Both the position numbers and the translations under genes were made by a program. A stretch of 64,000 bases of DNA from Nitrospira sp. (lineage in GTDB: Bacteria; Nitrospirota; Thermodesulfovibrionia; Thermodesulfovibrionales; Dissulfurispiraceae), in NCBI GenBank assembly GCA_002634385.1, contig NSJL01000021.1:1-64000 (forward strand), in the 5' to 3' direction. A model generated the notes under the pieces. That model had not been told where the DNA came from. It was given only the letters and a program-made list of their open reading frames with translations, and did no database searches. This document shows, piece after piece, positions 26,584 through 35,315 of the stretch; position 1 is the stretch's first letter; each line of letters opens with the position of its first letter.

Positions 26584-26898
26584 CTATTCGAAATTGATCG
26601 CACTCGTGCAGGCCAGGGCAAAGCCGCTCTCCACCTGGGCAGCCTTGAAGATAGCGGGAATCACCGCGCAGCCGGCACAGGAGCCCATTATTGTCTTCAG
26701 GGCTGCATCCCTTATTTTCACCCCGAAGACATTCCTCATCTCCTCGACAAGGTTGAAGCTGGGGAGCTCCCGGACAAAATTGAGCAGATACGGACATTTG
26801 GTGTCAAACGTAAGAGCATAGGTAAATTTGCCTTTCGGATGCACTTCAACCCGGGTATCAAATCCGCAAGCGCCTGCAGTGACCATTACCGCCTTCAT
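26584..26898 (-). CDS. Small cysteine-rich protein of unknown function
   Basis: A 104-residue protein starting at ATG 26898 with CAGGAGGGAATA before it. Five cysteines are notable: one in AGACGFDT near the N-terminus, one in DTKCPYLLNF, the pair in MGSCAGCAVIPAIFKA, and one in FALACTSA. The CxxC within a hydrophobic helix-like stretch suggests metal or persulfide binding. I recall similar uncharacterised proteins in anaerobes but cannot name a function. It converges with the TusA gene and carries an FNR-like palindrome about 70 bp upstream. An anaerobic sulfur- or metal-handling role is reasonable but unproven. Confidence 0.75.
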   Translation of the reverse strand: MKAVMVTAGACGFDTRVEVHPKGKFTYALTFDTKCPYLLNFVRELPSFNLVEEMRNVFGVKIRDAALKTIMGSCAGCAVIPAIFKAAQVESGFALACTSAINFE

Positions 26899-26966
26899 AT
26901 TCCCTCCTGTTATCGGGTGCTTTTTCCCTTTCTCCTACAAGAATAGTATGGAAAAGACCAAGTGAA

Positions 26967-26982
26967 TATGATATAAATCATA
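26967..26982 (-). promoter_or_regulatory. FNR/CRP-family-like palindromic site
   Basis: TATGAT-ATAA-ATCATA is a perfect 6+4+6 inverted repeat, close to the FNR consensus TTGAT-N4-ATCAA. It lies upstream of the Cys-rich gene on the minus strand. A TACTAT -10-like hexamer at 26943-26948 would put the site centre near -39 to -42, the normal class II activator position. Confidence 0.5.
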
Positions 26983-27012
26983 CCGGAGAGATTTTATGAT
27001 GCCTGGCGGGCG

Positions 27013-27050
27013 CACACGAAAAAAGGCCCGGTTTGAACCGGGCCTTTCTG
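27013..27050 (-). terminator. Rho-independent terminator of the 5S rRNA
   Basis: On the minus strand an AAAGGCCCGGTT arm pairs with AACCGGGCCTTT around a short loop and is followed by a T run. It lies immediately after the 3' end of the 5S gene. Confidence 0.85.
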
Positions 27051-27054
27051 AAAT

Positions 27055-27168
<114 letters not shown>

Positions 27169-27260
27169 GAATCTATAGTACCATAAACGACCGGCTTTCC
27201 GGTAGCTTTTTTTGCCGTCAGCAGATTTTTCATGAAACCTCCCCCTCGTGTCCCTTCCCT

Positions 27261-28058
27261 CTACTGCGTCGGCACGGTAAAGACCGTGGTCGGGCTCTTG
27301 CCCTGCAGCACATCCTTGACCTGGGGCCAGAGGACAATGCCGGTTTCCGTGGAAATGAAGGGGCTAAGGATCTGTGAAATATGGGACATGAGCCAGCTCA
27401 CGTTGGCGAGGGTCCTCTTGGGGACATACACAATATCACCGTTCCTGAGGAGGATATCACCGGAGAGGTCACCCGAGTCCAGGATGCGCTTCACATCCAC
27501 CGCGGTGGTCGTCTGCTTGCTTCCCTCTCTCCGCAGCAGCACCACGGCCGAAGACTTTGCGTTGTCGGAAAGCCCCCCGGCCCGGGCGATGGCCTCCGAA
27601 ATATTGAGATCGTAATCAAGGGTATAAACCCCGGGGGTCTTGACCTCGCCGAGGAGCACCACCTTCTGGCTCTGGACCGCCGTGATGCTGATGATCACCT
27701 GGGGATTCACGACATACTTGGAAAGGCGCTCCTGCATCTCGTCCCGTATCTTGTAGATGCTCTTCCCCGAAACCTGCACGTCGCCGATGAGGGGGAACAT
27801 GATCCTGCCTGAAAGGTCGATTTTGGCGGTCCTCTTGAGATCGTCCTGGCGGTACACGGAAATGTCCACGGAATCGCCGTTCCCCAGGATGAACTCCGAG
27901 ATTTTCAGGTTATCTATCTTTTCACCCTTCTCATCGGAAGCGGAAAGTGCTTTCTCCTGCTCTCCGCCCTTCCCCTGTGCGCCGGTGGAGGCGCATCCCG
28001 CACCCAGCAGGGCGCTGATACACAGACCCGCCAGTATGATGACAACCGATCTCTTCAT
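27261..28058 (-). CDS. Polysaccharide export lipoprotein (Wza/SLBB type)
   Basis: A 265-residue lipoprotein starting at ATG 28058 (site GGGAGGAAATCTGT). The lipobox is LLGAGC, giving a lipidated Cys at about residue 21. The Poly_export domain follows with FILGNGDSVDISVYRQDDLKRTAKIDLSGRI and FPLIGDVQVSGKS. An SLBB-type segment VVLLGEVKTPGVYTLDYDLNISEAIARAGGL comes next, then a C-terminal region with GDIVYVPKRT. Such proteins form the outer-membrane channel for exopolysaccharide. It follows the glycan gene run on the same strand but is separated by 108 bp. The tyrosine kinase partner normally seen is not in the window. Confidence 0.92.
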   Translation of the reverse strand: MKRSVVIILAGLCISALLGAGCASTGAQGKGGEQEKALSASDEKGEKIDNLKISEFILGNGDSVDISVYRQDDLKRTAKIDLSGRIMFPLIGDVQVSGKSIYKIRDEMQERLSKYVVNPQVIISITAVQSQKVVLLGEVKTPGVYTLDYDLNISEAIARAGGLSDNAKSSAVVLLRREGSKQTTTAVDVKRILDSGDLSGDILLRNGDIVYVPKRTLANVSWLMSHISQILSPFISTETGIVLWPQVKDVLQGKSPTTVFTVPTQ

Positions 28059-28166
28059 ACAGATTTCCTCCCTCATTTTGTTCCCTCACGACAGGAAAAC
28101 ATGGAAAAAGTAGTGAAACTACTATAGCAGGATTGCCCCGTTCGCTGCAGGGAAAAGCACCCGCAC

Positions 28167-29327
28167 TCAGCCGATATCGATCAGGATCTTTCCGTCCACC
28201 CTCTTCGTCGAGGTAGTGAAAGCATCCGCGATCCCGGAAAAGGGGAAGACGGAAGTGATCATCTCCCCCACCCCGTTCAGCCTGTCCTCCTGGAGCAAGC
28301 GGATGATGTTGGGGAATATGCCGTACCCGGAATGCCCCCGTGAACCGATGATGCTGTGGGCACCGGAGACGATCCTGTTCAGCTCCACCGTCGCCAGGGC
28401 CTCGGCCCTCCCGAGGTAAATGATCTTCGCCCTCCTCGAATAGAGCTTCTCCATCATCGGGACCGTCTGGCGGGCGGCCCCCGCCGCCTCCACCTGGAGG
28501 TCCGCACCCCATCCGGAGGTGAGGTCCATAATGATCTCTTCGAGGTCTTCCGTCCCGGCAGCGTTGAGGACATGGTCGGCACCCATCCTCTTCGCAAGCC
28601 CGAGACGCTCGTCCACCACATCGACAGCGATGATCTTTGCGGCCCCCGCCGCCTTCAGGAGGAGCACGGCGCCCAAGCCGATGGGGCCTGCACCGTATAC
28701 GACGGCATACGCACCGGGCGAGAAGCCCCCCCCCGAAATAAAAATGCCGTTGTAGGCGCAGCCGATGGGTTCCACGAGGGTGCCTATCTTCAGCACCTCC
28801 TCATCGGTGAAACGGTCATGGAGCCGGTTCAGGTTCCAGCAGTATTTCGCCTTTACCGCAATATATTCCGCAAAGGCCCCATCGTGGGTGAGACCCAGCA
28901 GCTCCACGTTCTCGCACTGGTTGAGCATTCCATACCGGCAGGGCATACAGGTGCCGCACCATAAAACACTTTCGCCGGTGATGATATCCCCTTTTCTGAA
29001 CCCGGTGACCTCCCTTCCCACCGCCACCACTTCACCGGAATACTCGTGCCCCAGGGTGCAGGGGAATTTCGCGGGCCCGGAAAAGATGACGTACCCCTCA
29101 TCGTCGGATTCATAGACATGGGTATCCGAGCCGCAGATACCGCAGTATTTCACCTTCACCAGGAGCTCATCGGGCCCGGGCTCCGGCTCCTTCACCTCGA
29201 AGATATCCAGGACGGGCTTCCGGTACATCCGGCTTCCTGAAGACGCCCTTCTTTCCGTCAGCTCACGCCCCTTCGGCACACACCCGTTACGGGGTGCCCA
29301 CTCCGCTTCGGCCCTCAATGCTTTCAT
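28167..29327 (-). CDS. Zinc-dependent medium-chain alcohol/polyol dehydrogenase
   Basis: A 386-residue MDR-family enzyme. Catalytic zinc residues are in YCGICGSDTHVYE and LGHEYSG. The structural zinc lobe CGTCMPCRYGMLNQC is complete. The coenzyme motif is VYGAGPIGLGAVLLL. The N-terminus (MKALRAEAEWAPRNG...GSRMYRKP) resembles scyllo-inosose 3-dehydrogenase-like and related sugar dehydrogenases, which have the same long lead-in, but I would not fix the substrate. It lies 8 nt after the AMP-ligase gene and is part of the phosphodiesterase/sugar-transferase operon. Oxidation of a sugar or polyol to be placed in a surface glycan is possible. Confidence 0.85.
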   Translation of the reverse strand: MKALRAEAEWAPRNGCVPKGRELTERRASSGSRMYRKPVLDIFEVKEPEPGPDELLVKVKYCGICGSDTHVYESDDEGYVIFSGPAKFPCTLGHEYSGEVVAVGREVTGFRKGDIITGESVLWCGTCMPCRYGMLNQCENVELLGLTHDGAFAEYIAVKAKYCWNLNRLHDRFTDEEVLKIGTLVEPIGCAYNGIFISGGGFSPGAYAVVYGAGPIGLGAVLLLKAAGAAKIIAVDVVDERLGLAKRMGADHVLNAAGTEDLEEIIMDLTSGWGADLQVEAAGAARQTVPMMEKLYSRRAKIIYLGRAEALATVELNRIVSGAHSIIGSRGHSGYGIFPNIIRLLQEDRLNGVGEMITSVFPFSGIADAFTTSTKRVDGKILIDIG

Positions 29328-29335
29328 ATACGTCC

Positions 29336-30832
29336 CTATCTGCCCCCCAACGCCTTCTTGTTGATCTTGCCGCTCCCTATCTTGGGGAGCTCGCTCCGGA
29401 TCTCCACCGCCTTCGGGATCATGTAATCCGCCATCTTTCCCTTACAGAACGCCCTGACATCCTCTTCAGTGAGATCGAAGCCTTCCCGGGGAACGATATA
29501 GGCCTTCGGCACCATGCCGCGCAGGCGGTCCTCCACCCCGATGACCGCCGCCTCTTTGATACCGTGGTGTGCCATAAGGGAGATCTCGATCTGGAGGGGA
29601 TAGACCTTCAGTCCCGCAACCTTCATCAGGCCGCTCTTCCTCTCCACAAAGTAGAGATATCCCTCCTCGTCCTTCCACCCGAGGTCCCCGCTGTAGTACC
29701 AGCCGTCCGCGACATGGAAGTCGGTGGAGTTGTAGTACCCGGAAATTACCCCCTCCCCCCTGAAGACAAGCTCGCCGACCTCTCCGTCTCCCACGTCATT
29801 CCCCTCGTCATCGATGATCCTGAGCTCATAGAAGGGGCATACCCTGCCCGTGGAGCCGTCATCCCTGTAGGCGCGGGGGGTGTTGGCGAGGGCGATACCG
29901 GTGGTTTCCGTGCTACCCCATACCGAAAGGACCGGGACGCCGAAATATTTCTTGAAGTTCCCGATGATGTCGGGACGGGTATACATTCCGCCGCTCTCCG
30001 CGACGCGCAGGCTCTCCATCTCCTTATGGGAGCAGTGGGAAGCGATCATGTCGAACATGGGCGCAAGGCCCATCATGCAGGTGACGGACTTGTCATTGAT
30101 AGTCTTTACGATGGTCTTCGGGTTGATCTCCTCCAGCAGGACGATGGTGCCCCCGGTGTACAGGGGACGCGCAAAGAGCTCATGAGGATGCGCAAAAGAA
30201 GCGAACATGCAGAGATGGACATCGTCGCCGGTCATCTCCATGGCCTCCACCGATGCCCGGGTATTCCAGTAGATATTGGCATGGGTGGCAATGGCCCCCT
30301 TCGGCGTACCGCTGGAGCCCGTGGTATAGTTGAGATAGGCGATCTTGTTGAAGCCGATATCCGATCCCCCCTTTTCCACTGCGGGGGAGGACGCCTCCTC
30401 CCAGGGGATATGCCCATGGGAGTCTTCCCCCACCACCACGATCCTGATGCTCCTGAGGAGGAGGATCTCGCTGTCCAGAACGGGCAGGAGCTTCTCATGG
30501 ATGACGATCACCGAGGGCGCAACCAGTGAGATGAAATGCTTGATCTCCCCCGGACTGACGGTATAGTTCACCGGGATGGGGATCACCCCTGCCTTCGCCA
30601 TTCCCAGAAAGGCCAGGACCAGCTCCGGAACGCGGGGCAGAATCAGGCATGCCTTATCGTTCTTTCCCACTCCGGACGCGGTGAGAAAGCGGGCAAAGCC
30701 GTTGGAAAGCCGGTATGCCTCCTCGTAGGTAAAGGCCCTGTCGTATGCCAGGATAAAGCTCTTGGAAGGGTGTGTGCGGCAGTTCCTCTCCAGAGCGTCA
30801 TGGATTGTTACTCCCATCGTGTCAATCAGCAC
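29336..30832 (-). CDS. AMP-dependent acyl-CoA synthetase/ligase (ANL family)
   Basis: A 498-residue adenylating enzyme with intact motifs: P-loop YTTGSSGTPKGAIATH, A5 WGSTETTG, YYSGDLGWKDEEGYLYFVERK, and the C-terminal lysine in GSGKINKKAL. I place the start at GTG 30832, 4-5 nt after an AGGAGG site and overlapping the sugar-transferase stop; ATG 30817 is the alternative. It activates a carboxylic acid as acyl-AMP and then as a thioester. In this cluster it may supply an acyl group for glycan decoration (inference). It is unlike the degenerate family member at 9804-11726, in which all motifs are changed. Confidence 0.88.
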   Translation of the reverse strand: MLIDTMGVTIHDALERNCRTHPSKSFILAYDRAFTYEEAYRLSNGFARFLTASGVGKNDKACLILPRVPELVLAFLGMAKAGVIPIPVNYTVSPGEIKHFISLVAPSVIVIHEKLLPVLDSEILLLRSIRIVVVGEDSHGHIPWEEASSPAVEKGGSDIGFNKIAYLNYTTGSSGTPKGAIATHANIYWNTRASVEAMEMTGDDVHLCMFASFAHPHELFARPLYTGGTIVLLEEINPKTIVKTINDKSVTCMMGLAPMFDMIASHCSHKEMESLRVAESGGMYTRPDIIGNFKKYFGVPVLSVWGSTETTGIALANTPRAYRDDGSTGRVCPFYELRIIDDEGNDVGDGEVGELVFRGEGVISGYYNSTDFHVADGWYYSGDLGWKDEEGYLYFVERKSGLMKVAGLKVYPLQIEISLMAHHGIKEAAVIGVEDRLRGMVPKAYIVPREGFDLTEEDVRAFCKGKMADYMIPKAVEIRSELPKIGSGKINKKALGGR

Positions 30833-31520
30833 CCTTCCTCCTAAGCACCGCATTGAGGGTCAGGAAAAGAATTTTCATGTCCAGGAAAACCGACCTTTTC
30901 TGCACATACTCGACATCGTACTTGATCCAGCAACTGAACTTGCCGCTTCCCCTTCCCTTCACCTGCCAGAGCCCGGTCATCCCCGGCTTGACCCTGAGCC
31001 GGGTCTCTTTCCAGGTAATATCCACCGGGGTCTTATCCTTGGTGAAAGGCAGCTCCTCCTCCGTCACCGGCATTTCGTTCTTCGCCAGGGGCCGCGGTCC
31101 CACCAGGCTCATCTCCCCCTTCACCACATTGATGAGCTGCGGCAGCTCATCGAGGCTCCACTGCCTCAGGATACGGCCGATCTTCGTAATACGGGGATCA
31201 TTCTTCACCTTGAACATGGGACCGTCCACCTCGTTGGTGAGGGCCTTTTTCAGCGCTTCGGCGTTCTTGACCATAGTCCTGAACTTGTACATGAAGAACT
31301 CCCGCCCCCCCTTCCCGCATCTTTTCTGCCGGAAAAAGACAGGCCCTTCGCTGTCCAGCTTTATCAGCAGGGCGACGAGGAAAAAGAGCGGCGAAAAGGT
31401 GATGAGGAAGAAGATGCCGAGGAATACATCCATCAGCCTCTTCACGAAATCGTACATGAATGTTATGCGGCCGTATTCAGCGTATAGTGTGCGCCCGTCA
31501 ACACTCTCTCTATGGACCAT
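30822..31520 (-). CDS. Bacterial sugar transferase (undecaprenyl-phosphate phosphoglycosyltransferase)
   Basis: A monotopic phosphoglycosyl transferase. Core motifs: YDFVKRLMDVFLGIFFLITFSP membrane hairpin, SEGPVFFRQKRCGK, MYKFRTM, LRQWSLDELPQLINVVKGEMSLVGPRP (catalytic Asp-Glu), and KPGMTGLWQVKGR. It transfers a sugar phosphate to undecaprenyl phosphate, starting glycan assembly. ATG 31520 has a strong AGGAGG site but overlaps the upstream gene by 58 nt. ATG 31457 starts just before the conserved core but has no clear site. The 3' end overlaps the next gene's start. Its position between a phosphodiesterase and an acyl ligase marks a surface-glycan operon. Confidence 0.92.
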   Translation of the reverse strand: MVHRESVDGRTLYAEYGRITFMYDFVKRLMDVFLGIFFLITFSPLFFLVALLIKLDSEGPVFFRQKRCGKGGREFFMYKFRTMVKNAEALKKALTNEVDGPMFKVKNDPRITKIGRILRQWSLDELPQLINVVKGEMSLVGPRPLAKNEMPVTEEELPFTKDKTPVDITWKETRLRVKPGMTGLWQVKGRGSGKFSCWIKYDVEYVQKRSVFLDMKILFLTLNAVLRRKGAD

Positions 31521-32758
31521 TGTTCATCCTCCTGAACCAGTGCCCCATCGGAAACGAACAGGTGGGCATCATCGTAGGTGTGCATTCCCCTGAAGCGGGA
31601 GGTGCCGAAAACGGAACTCCTGTCCACCGACCCCTTCAGGTCGAACCCGTAGTGCGGCAGAAGGTACAGATCGGGACCGTTTTCCGCATATCTCCCGTGG
31701 AAAATCTCCTCTCTCCGATATGCCTCCTTGATAACCTTCCGGCCCTCAAAGGCGATTTCCAGGAATTGTCCTTTCAATTCATCGAGCAGACTCCGGTATT
31801 CCTTCTGCTGCACCCTTCCCTTTTTATACTTCCCTTCAAGATGGAGATAGATTCTTGAGGGGTCCAGGCAGAAGGCCCTTGAGGAGGAAGTCATCCCCTT
31901 GAGTCCTTCGCCTCCGTCACGCTCCAGATACCCGCTTTCAACGAGCCACCGGTTGAGGTATACCTCCGTGGAGATGGGAGTAAACCCGTGGTCCGAGCAG
32001 GTCATGAAGAGAGCACCATCCCTTTCCGCCTTGCGGGCCAGATTTCCGATAAACCCGTCCAGTTCCCGGTAAAACCTTTCGAAAACGGCAAAGTACTGTC
32101 CCTCCCGCGCCGAATCGTAAAAAAAATGGTGCAGGCGGTCGGTTTCGGTGATCGTGCCGATAAAGAGCTGCCACTCCTCGTTGTCATACAAATACTCAAT
32201 GGCCTCCCTCCGCTTCCTGAATACTTCGAAGAGGTCGGCAAAGAAAGCCTCGGGATTCTCCCCAGCCAGGCGCGCATCGACGTCAAGCCGGTAGCCCCTC
32301 TCGCTCAGATAGGAAAAGACCCTGTCCGGATACGTCGCTTTCTTAAGGTCAAGGGCGACAAAACCGCTGACCATCACCCCGTTCATCGGAAGCGCCGGAT
32401 AGGTCTGGGGGATATTGAAGGCAACGGTTTTGATATTGTTCCGTTCCCAGACGGGGCGTTCCTTCAGGGTGGTGAAATTGGGGAAAGTATACCCGTAGCT
32501 CTGCCTGTCCAGTTCCATGAAGCCGAAGATGCCATGCTCTCCGGGATTTCTGCCTGTCATGAAGCCTGTCCAGGCCACCGAGGACACTTCCGGGAGGGAG
32601 GAGCTCATTCTGATGAGCTTGCCGCCACGGCACAGTTCTTTCAATTCCGGCATGACCCCCCTCTCCATATACTCGAGGAGAAGAGTGTATGGCACACCGT
32701 CAAGCCCTGCCACAACAACTTTTTTGTACTCTTTATCTCTGTTCTCTTCTGTACTCAT
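31463..32758 (-). CDS. Alkaline-phosphatase-superfamily phosphodiesterase/nucleotide pyrophosphatase
   Basis: A 431-residue protein of the type I phosphodiesterase family. Metal and nucleophile residues are visible in VVVAGLDGVPYTLL (first Asp), SSVAWTGFMTGRNPGEHGIFGF (nucleophile in the WTG region), FMTCSDHGFTP (Asp-His) and FRGMHTYDDAHLF (last His). No signal peptide is seen, so it is cytoplasmic. Similar proteins occur in glycan and lipid modification loci of anaerobes, with unknown substrates. It is the first gene of the minus-strand operon with the sugar transferase, acyl ligase and dehydrogenase. The start is ATG 32758. Confidence 0.85.
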   Translation of the reverse strand: MSTEENRDKEYKKVVVAGLDGVPYTLLLEYMERGVMPELKELCRGGKLIRMSSSLPEVSSVAWTGFMTGRNPGEHGIFGFMELDRQSYGYTFPNFTTLKERPVWERNNIKTVAFNIPQTYPALPMNGVMVSGFVALDLKKATYPDRVFSYLSERGYRLDVDARLAGENPEAFFADLFEVFRKRREAIEYLYDNEEWQLFIGTITETDRLHHFFYDSAREGQYFAVFERFYRELDGFIGNLARKAERDGALFMTCSDHGFTPISTEVYLNRWLVESGYLERDGGEGLKGMTSSSRAFCLDPSRIYLHLEGKYKKGRVQQKEYRSLLDELKGQFLEIAFEGRKVIKEAYRREEIFHGRYAENGPDLYLLPHYGFDLKGSVDRSSVFGTSRFRGMHTYDDAHLFVSDGALVQEDEQWSIERVLTGAHYTLNTAA

Positions 32759-33044
32759 GAAAGCCTGTACCGAGACTGCAATTCTACCTGAAGTACTTAC
32801 CCCGAGTCAATCTCCGCCTTACAGCAGAGCCGATTTCCCGGGAGCCATCCGTCCCTTTTGTCCGCCTAAAGCCGTTTTTTCAGCCGGTCGTCTCCTCATG
32901 CCCTATAAAAACACCCTTTCCGGCCCATGCCTTCTCCTGATCAGTCACCCGTACCGGCCGGGGGGGAACATCCTTTGTTCCGCTTCAGTATAGCATTCAT
33001 CCTTCGGGGACAATCAAGGTACTTTTCACTCAAAGGACAGGGAA

Positions 33045-33271
33045 AAAACAGGTAAAGGTAGAGGTGGAGGTAAAGAATAAAACAGAAGAAACTAAGGAAA
33101 AGAGAGAAAGGATCCCGGACAAGCCGGGATGACGGCGATCCCCGACAAGCGGGGACAGGCTCCGCGCTGATTTCGAGACAATGACAGAAGGAGACAGGGA
33201 AAGATAAAAAAGAGAGGGAAAAAGAGAAGTAGAGTTTTTTGTCTTTTCTCTACCTCTACCTTTACCTGTCT
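33045..33271. repeat. Inverted-repeat intergenic element, copy 1 (gap 32759-33270)
   Basis: The arm AACAGGTAAAGGTAGAGGT starting near 33047 is mirrored by TCTACCTCTACCTTTACCTG near 33249-33268. The 227-bp element ends at the dxs stop codon. Its interior holds REP-like hairpins: ATCCCGG-ACAAG-CCGGGAT at about 33112-33130 and CCCCG-ACAAG-CGGGG. Two shorter relatives lie at 37798-37881 and 45001-45105. The rest of the 512-bp gap has no gene. Confidence 0.7.
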
Positions 33272-35157
33272 TACTCTGTTTTTAGAAGAGAGAGGGCGGC
33301 CTTGTAGATGCCCTCCTCGTCGAGGCCGTATTTTTTCCTCAGAATTGCGGGGGAACCGTGCTCGACAAAGACATCACCGATTCCGACCCTCTTTACGGTC
33401 ACATCGGCGGTTCCCGTTTTATTGAGGCATTCGAGGACAGCGGAGCCGAACCCGCCGGCAAGAAGGTTCTCTTCCACGGTAACGATCCGTTTTATTCTGC
33501 TGAAAAGGGAGGCGAGCAGTGCCTCATCGAGGGGCTTGATGAAGCGTGCGTTGATCACACAGGGGTCAAAACCGTCCTTCCTGAGCGTTTCAGCGGCCTT
33601 GAGAGCAGGGAAGACGGTAGTGCCCACTGCGATCAGGGCGATATCCTTCCCCTCCCGGACGACTTCCGCCCGGCCCCTCTCCAGGGGAGTATTGCACCTT
33701 TCTTCCCCCGTGTACTGCCAGATCCTGCCCCGAGGATACCGGAAGGCAACGGGACCGTTCTGCTTCAGGGCGAAGCGCAGCATCTCCCTGAGTTCGGTAT
33801 CGTCCTTCGGGGCCATGAGAACGAGATTGGGGATGTGGCGCAGAAAGGAAATATCGAAGAGTCCCTGGTGGGTAGCGCCGTCCTCTCCCACAATTCCCGC
33901 CCTGTCAATGGCGAATACCACAGGAAGGTTCTGGAGACAGACATCGTGAATGATCTCGTCGTACGCCCTCTGGAGGAAAGTGGAATAGATAGCCACCACA
34001 GGTCGCAGCCCCTGCACCGCGAGGCCTGCGGCGAAGGTGACTGCATGCGGTTCCGCAATACCCACGTCGTAGAGCCTGCGGGGAAACCTCTCCGCAAAGG
34101 GGGTGAGGCCGGTACCCTCCTTCATAGCGGCGGTAATGGCGACAACCCGCTCGTCGACAGCGGCGAGCTCGGTAAGGGCGCTGCCGAACACATCGCTGAA
34201 AAGGACACATTCCTCCGCTGCCGGGGAAGCTCCGGACACAATCCCCGTTTCCACCTCGAAAGGCCCGATCCCATGATAAACACACGGGTCCTCTTCTGAG
34301 AATTTATATCCCTTCCCCTTTTTGGTCACCACATGAAAGAGAATGGGCTCCTTTACCTCTTTTATCCGCTGCAGCGTATCGAGGAGGAGGGGAATATCAT
34401 GCCCGTCCACGGGCCCCACATAATTGAACCCGAGGTCCTCGAAAAGGCCGCCCGGGAGGAAAAAGCCCTTCAGGCTCCCCTCCGCCTTCTGGGCGATCTT
34501 CGCCACCGATCCGCCGATGCGCGGGATCCCTTCGAGGAGGGCTTTCGTCTCCTTCTTGAGGCGCCGGTAGAAGGTCCCGGTCAGCACCTTGCTCAGGTAA
34601 TTGGACATCGCTCCCACGTTCCGGGAGATAGACATCTCATTATCGTTCAGGATCACCACGAGATCCTTCTTCAAATGGCCCGCGTGGTTCAGTCCCTCGA
34701 AAGCGAGGCCCGAAGTGAGCGCCCCGTCACCGATAACCGCGATCACTTTGAAAGAGTCTCCCTTCACATCCCGCGCCTCGGCGACCCCGAGGGCGGCGGA
34801 GATGGAAGTGGAGCTGTGACCCGTTCCGAAAATATCATGGGGGCTCTCGCCGATCCGCGGGAAGCCCGATATCCCCTTGTACTGCCGTATAGTGGGGAAC
34901 TCCCCGTAGCGGCCCGTCAGGAGCTTGTGCGGATAGGACTGGTGTCCCACATCCCAGATGATCTTGTCTTCGGGAGAGGCGAAAACATAGTGCAGTGCGA
35001 TGGTAAGCTCCACCACTCCCAGATTGGAGGCGAGATGGCCTCCGTTGATGGAAACCCTCTCGATAATGAGAGAGCGCAGCTCTTCCGAGAGGGTCTTCAG
35101 TTCTTCGATGTTCAGGCTCTTCAGATCCCGGGGGGACTTGATCCGTTCTATCAGCAT
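33271..35157 (-). CDS. dxs: 1-deoxy-D-xylulose-5-phosphate synthase
   Basis: A 628-residue thiamine-diphosphate enzyme making the first intermediate of the MEP isoprenoid pathway from pyruvate and glyceraldehyde 3-phosphate. Motifs: GHQSYPHKLLTGR, the ThDP/Mg motif GDGALTSGLAFEGLNHAG with its Asn in LNDNEMSIS, and the transketolase pyrimidine-binding region GEDGATHQGLFD. The start ATG 35157 (IERIKSPRDL follows) is preferred over a TTG six codons upstream. It is transcribed after ispA, which supplies the next prenyl chain, so the two isoprenoid genes are neighbours. Confidence 0.97.
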   Translation of the reverse strand: MLIERIKSPRDLKSLNIEELKTLSEELRSLIIERVSINGGHLASNLGVVELTIALHYVFASPEDKIIWDVGHQSYPHKLLTGRYGEFPTIRQYKGISGFPRIGESPHDIFGTGHSSTSISAALGVAEARDVKGDSFKVIAVIGDGALTSGLAFEGLNHAGHLKKDLVVILNDNEMSISRNVGAMSNYLSKVLTGTFYRRLKKETKALLEGIPRIGGSVAKIAQKAEGSLKGFFLPGGLFEDLGFNYVGPVDGHDIPLLLDTLQRIKEVKEPILFHVVTKKGKGYKFSEEDPCVYHGIGPFEVETGIVSGASPAAEECVLFSDVFGSALTELAAVDERVVAITAAMKEGTGLTPFAERFPRRLYDVGIAEPHAVTFAAGLAVQGLRPVVAIYSTFLQRAYDEIIHDVCLQNLPVVFAIDRAGIVGEDGATHQGLFDISFLRHIPNLVLMAPKDDTELREMLRFALKQNGPVAFRYPRGRIWQYTGEERCNTPLERGRAEVVREGKDIALIAVGTTVFPALKAAETLRKDGFDPCVINARFIKPLDEALLASLFSRIKRIVTVEENLLAGGFGSAVLECLNKTGTADVTVKRVGIGDVFVEHGSPAILRKKYGLDEEGIYKAALSLLKTE

Positions 35158-35315
35158 ATCGTGTATAGGACCCAACCTTTTGTTATTGGAGCGAAATACG
35201 GTTCATTTCTTAATTATAAACCAATTCGGGCGATTTTGCCTTCCGGCTTTTGCCACACTTTTGACAGGACCCGGGCAGAACTTTCCGCAGAACACGGAAA
35301 GACGCTCTCCGAGAA

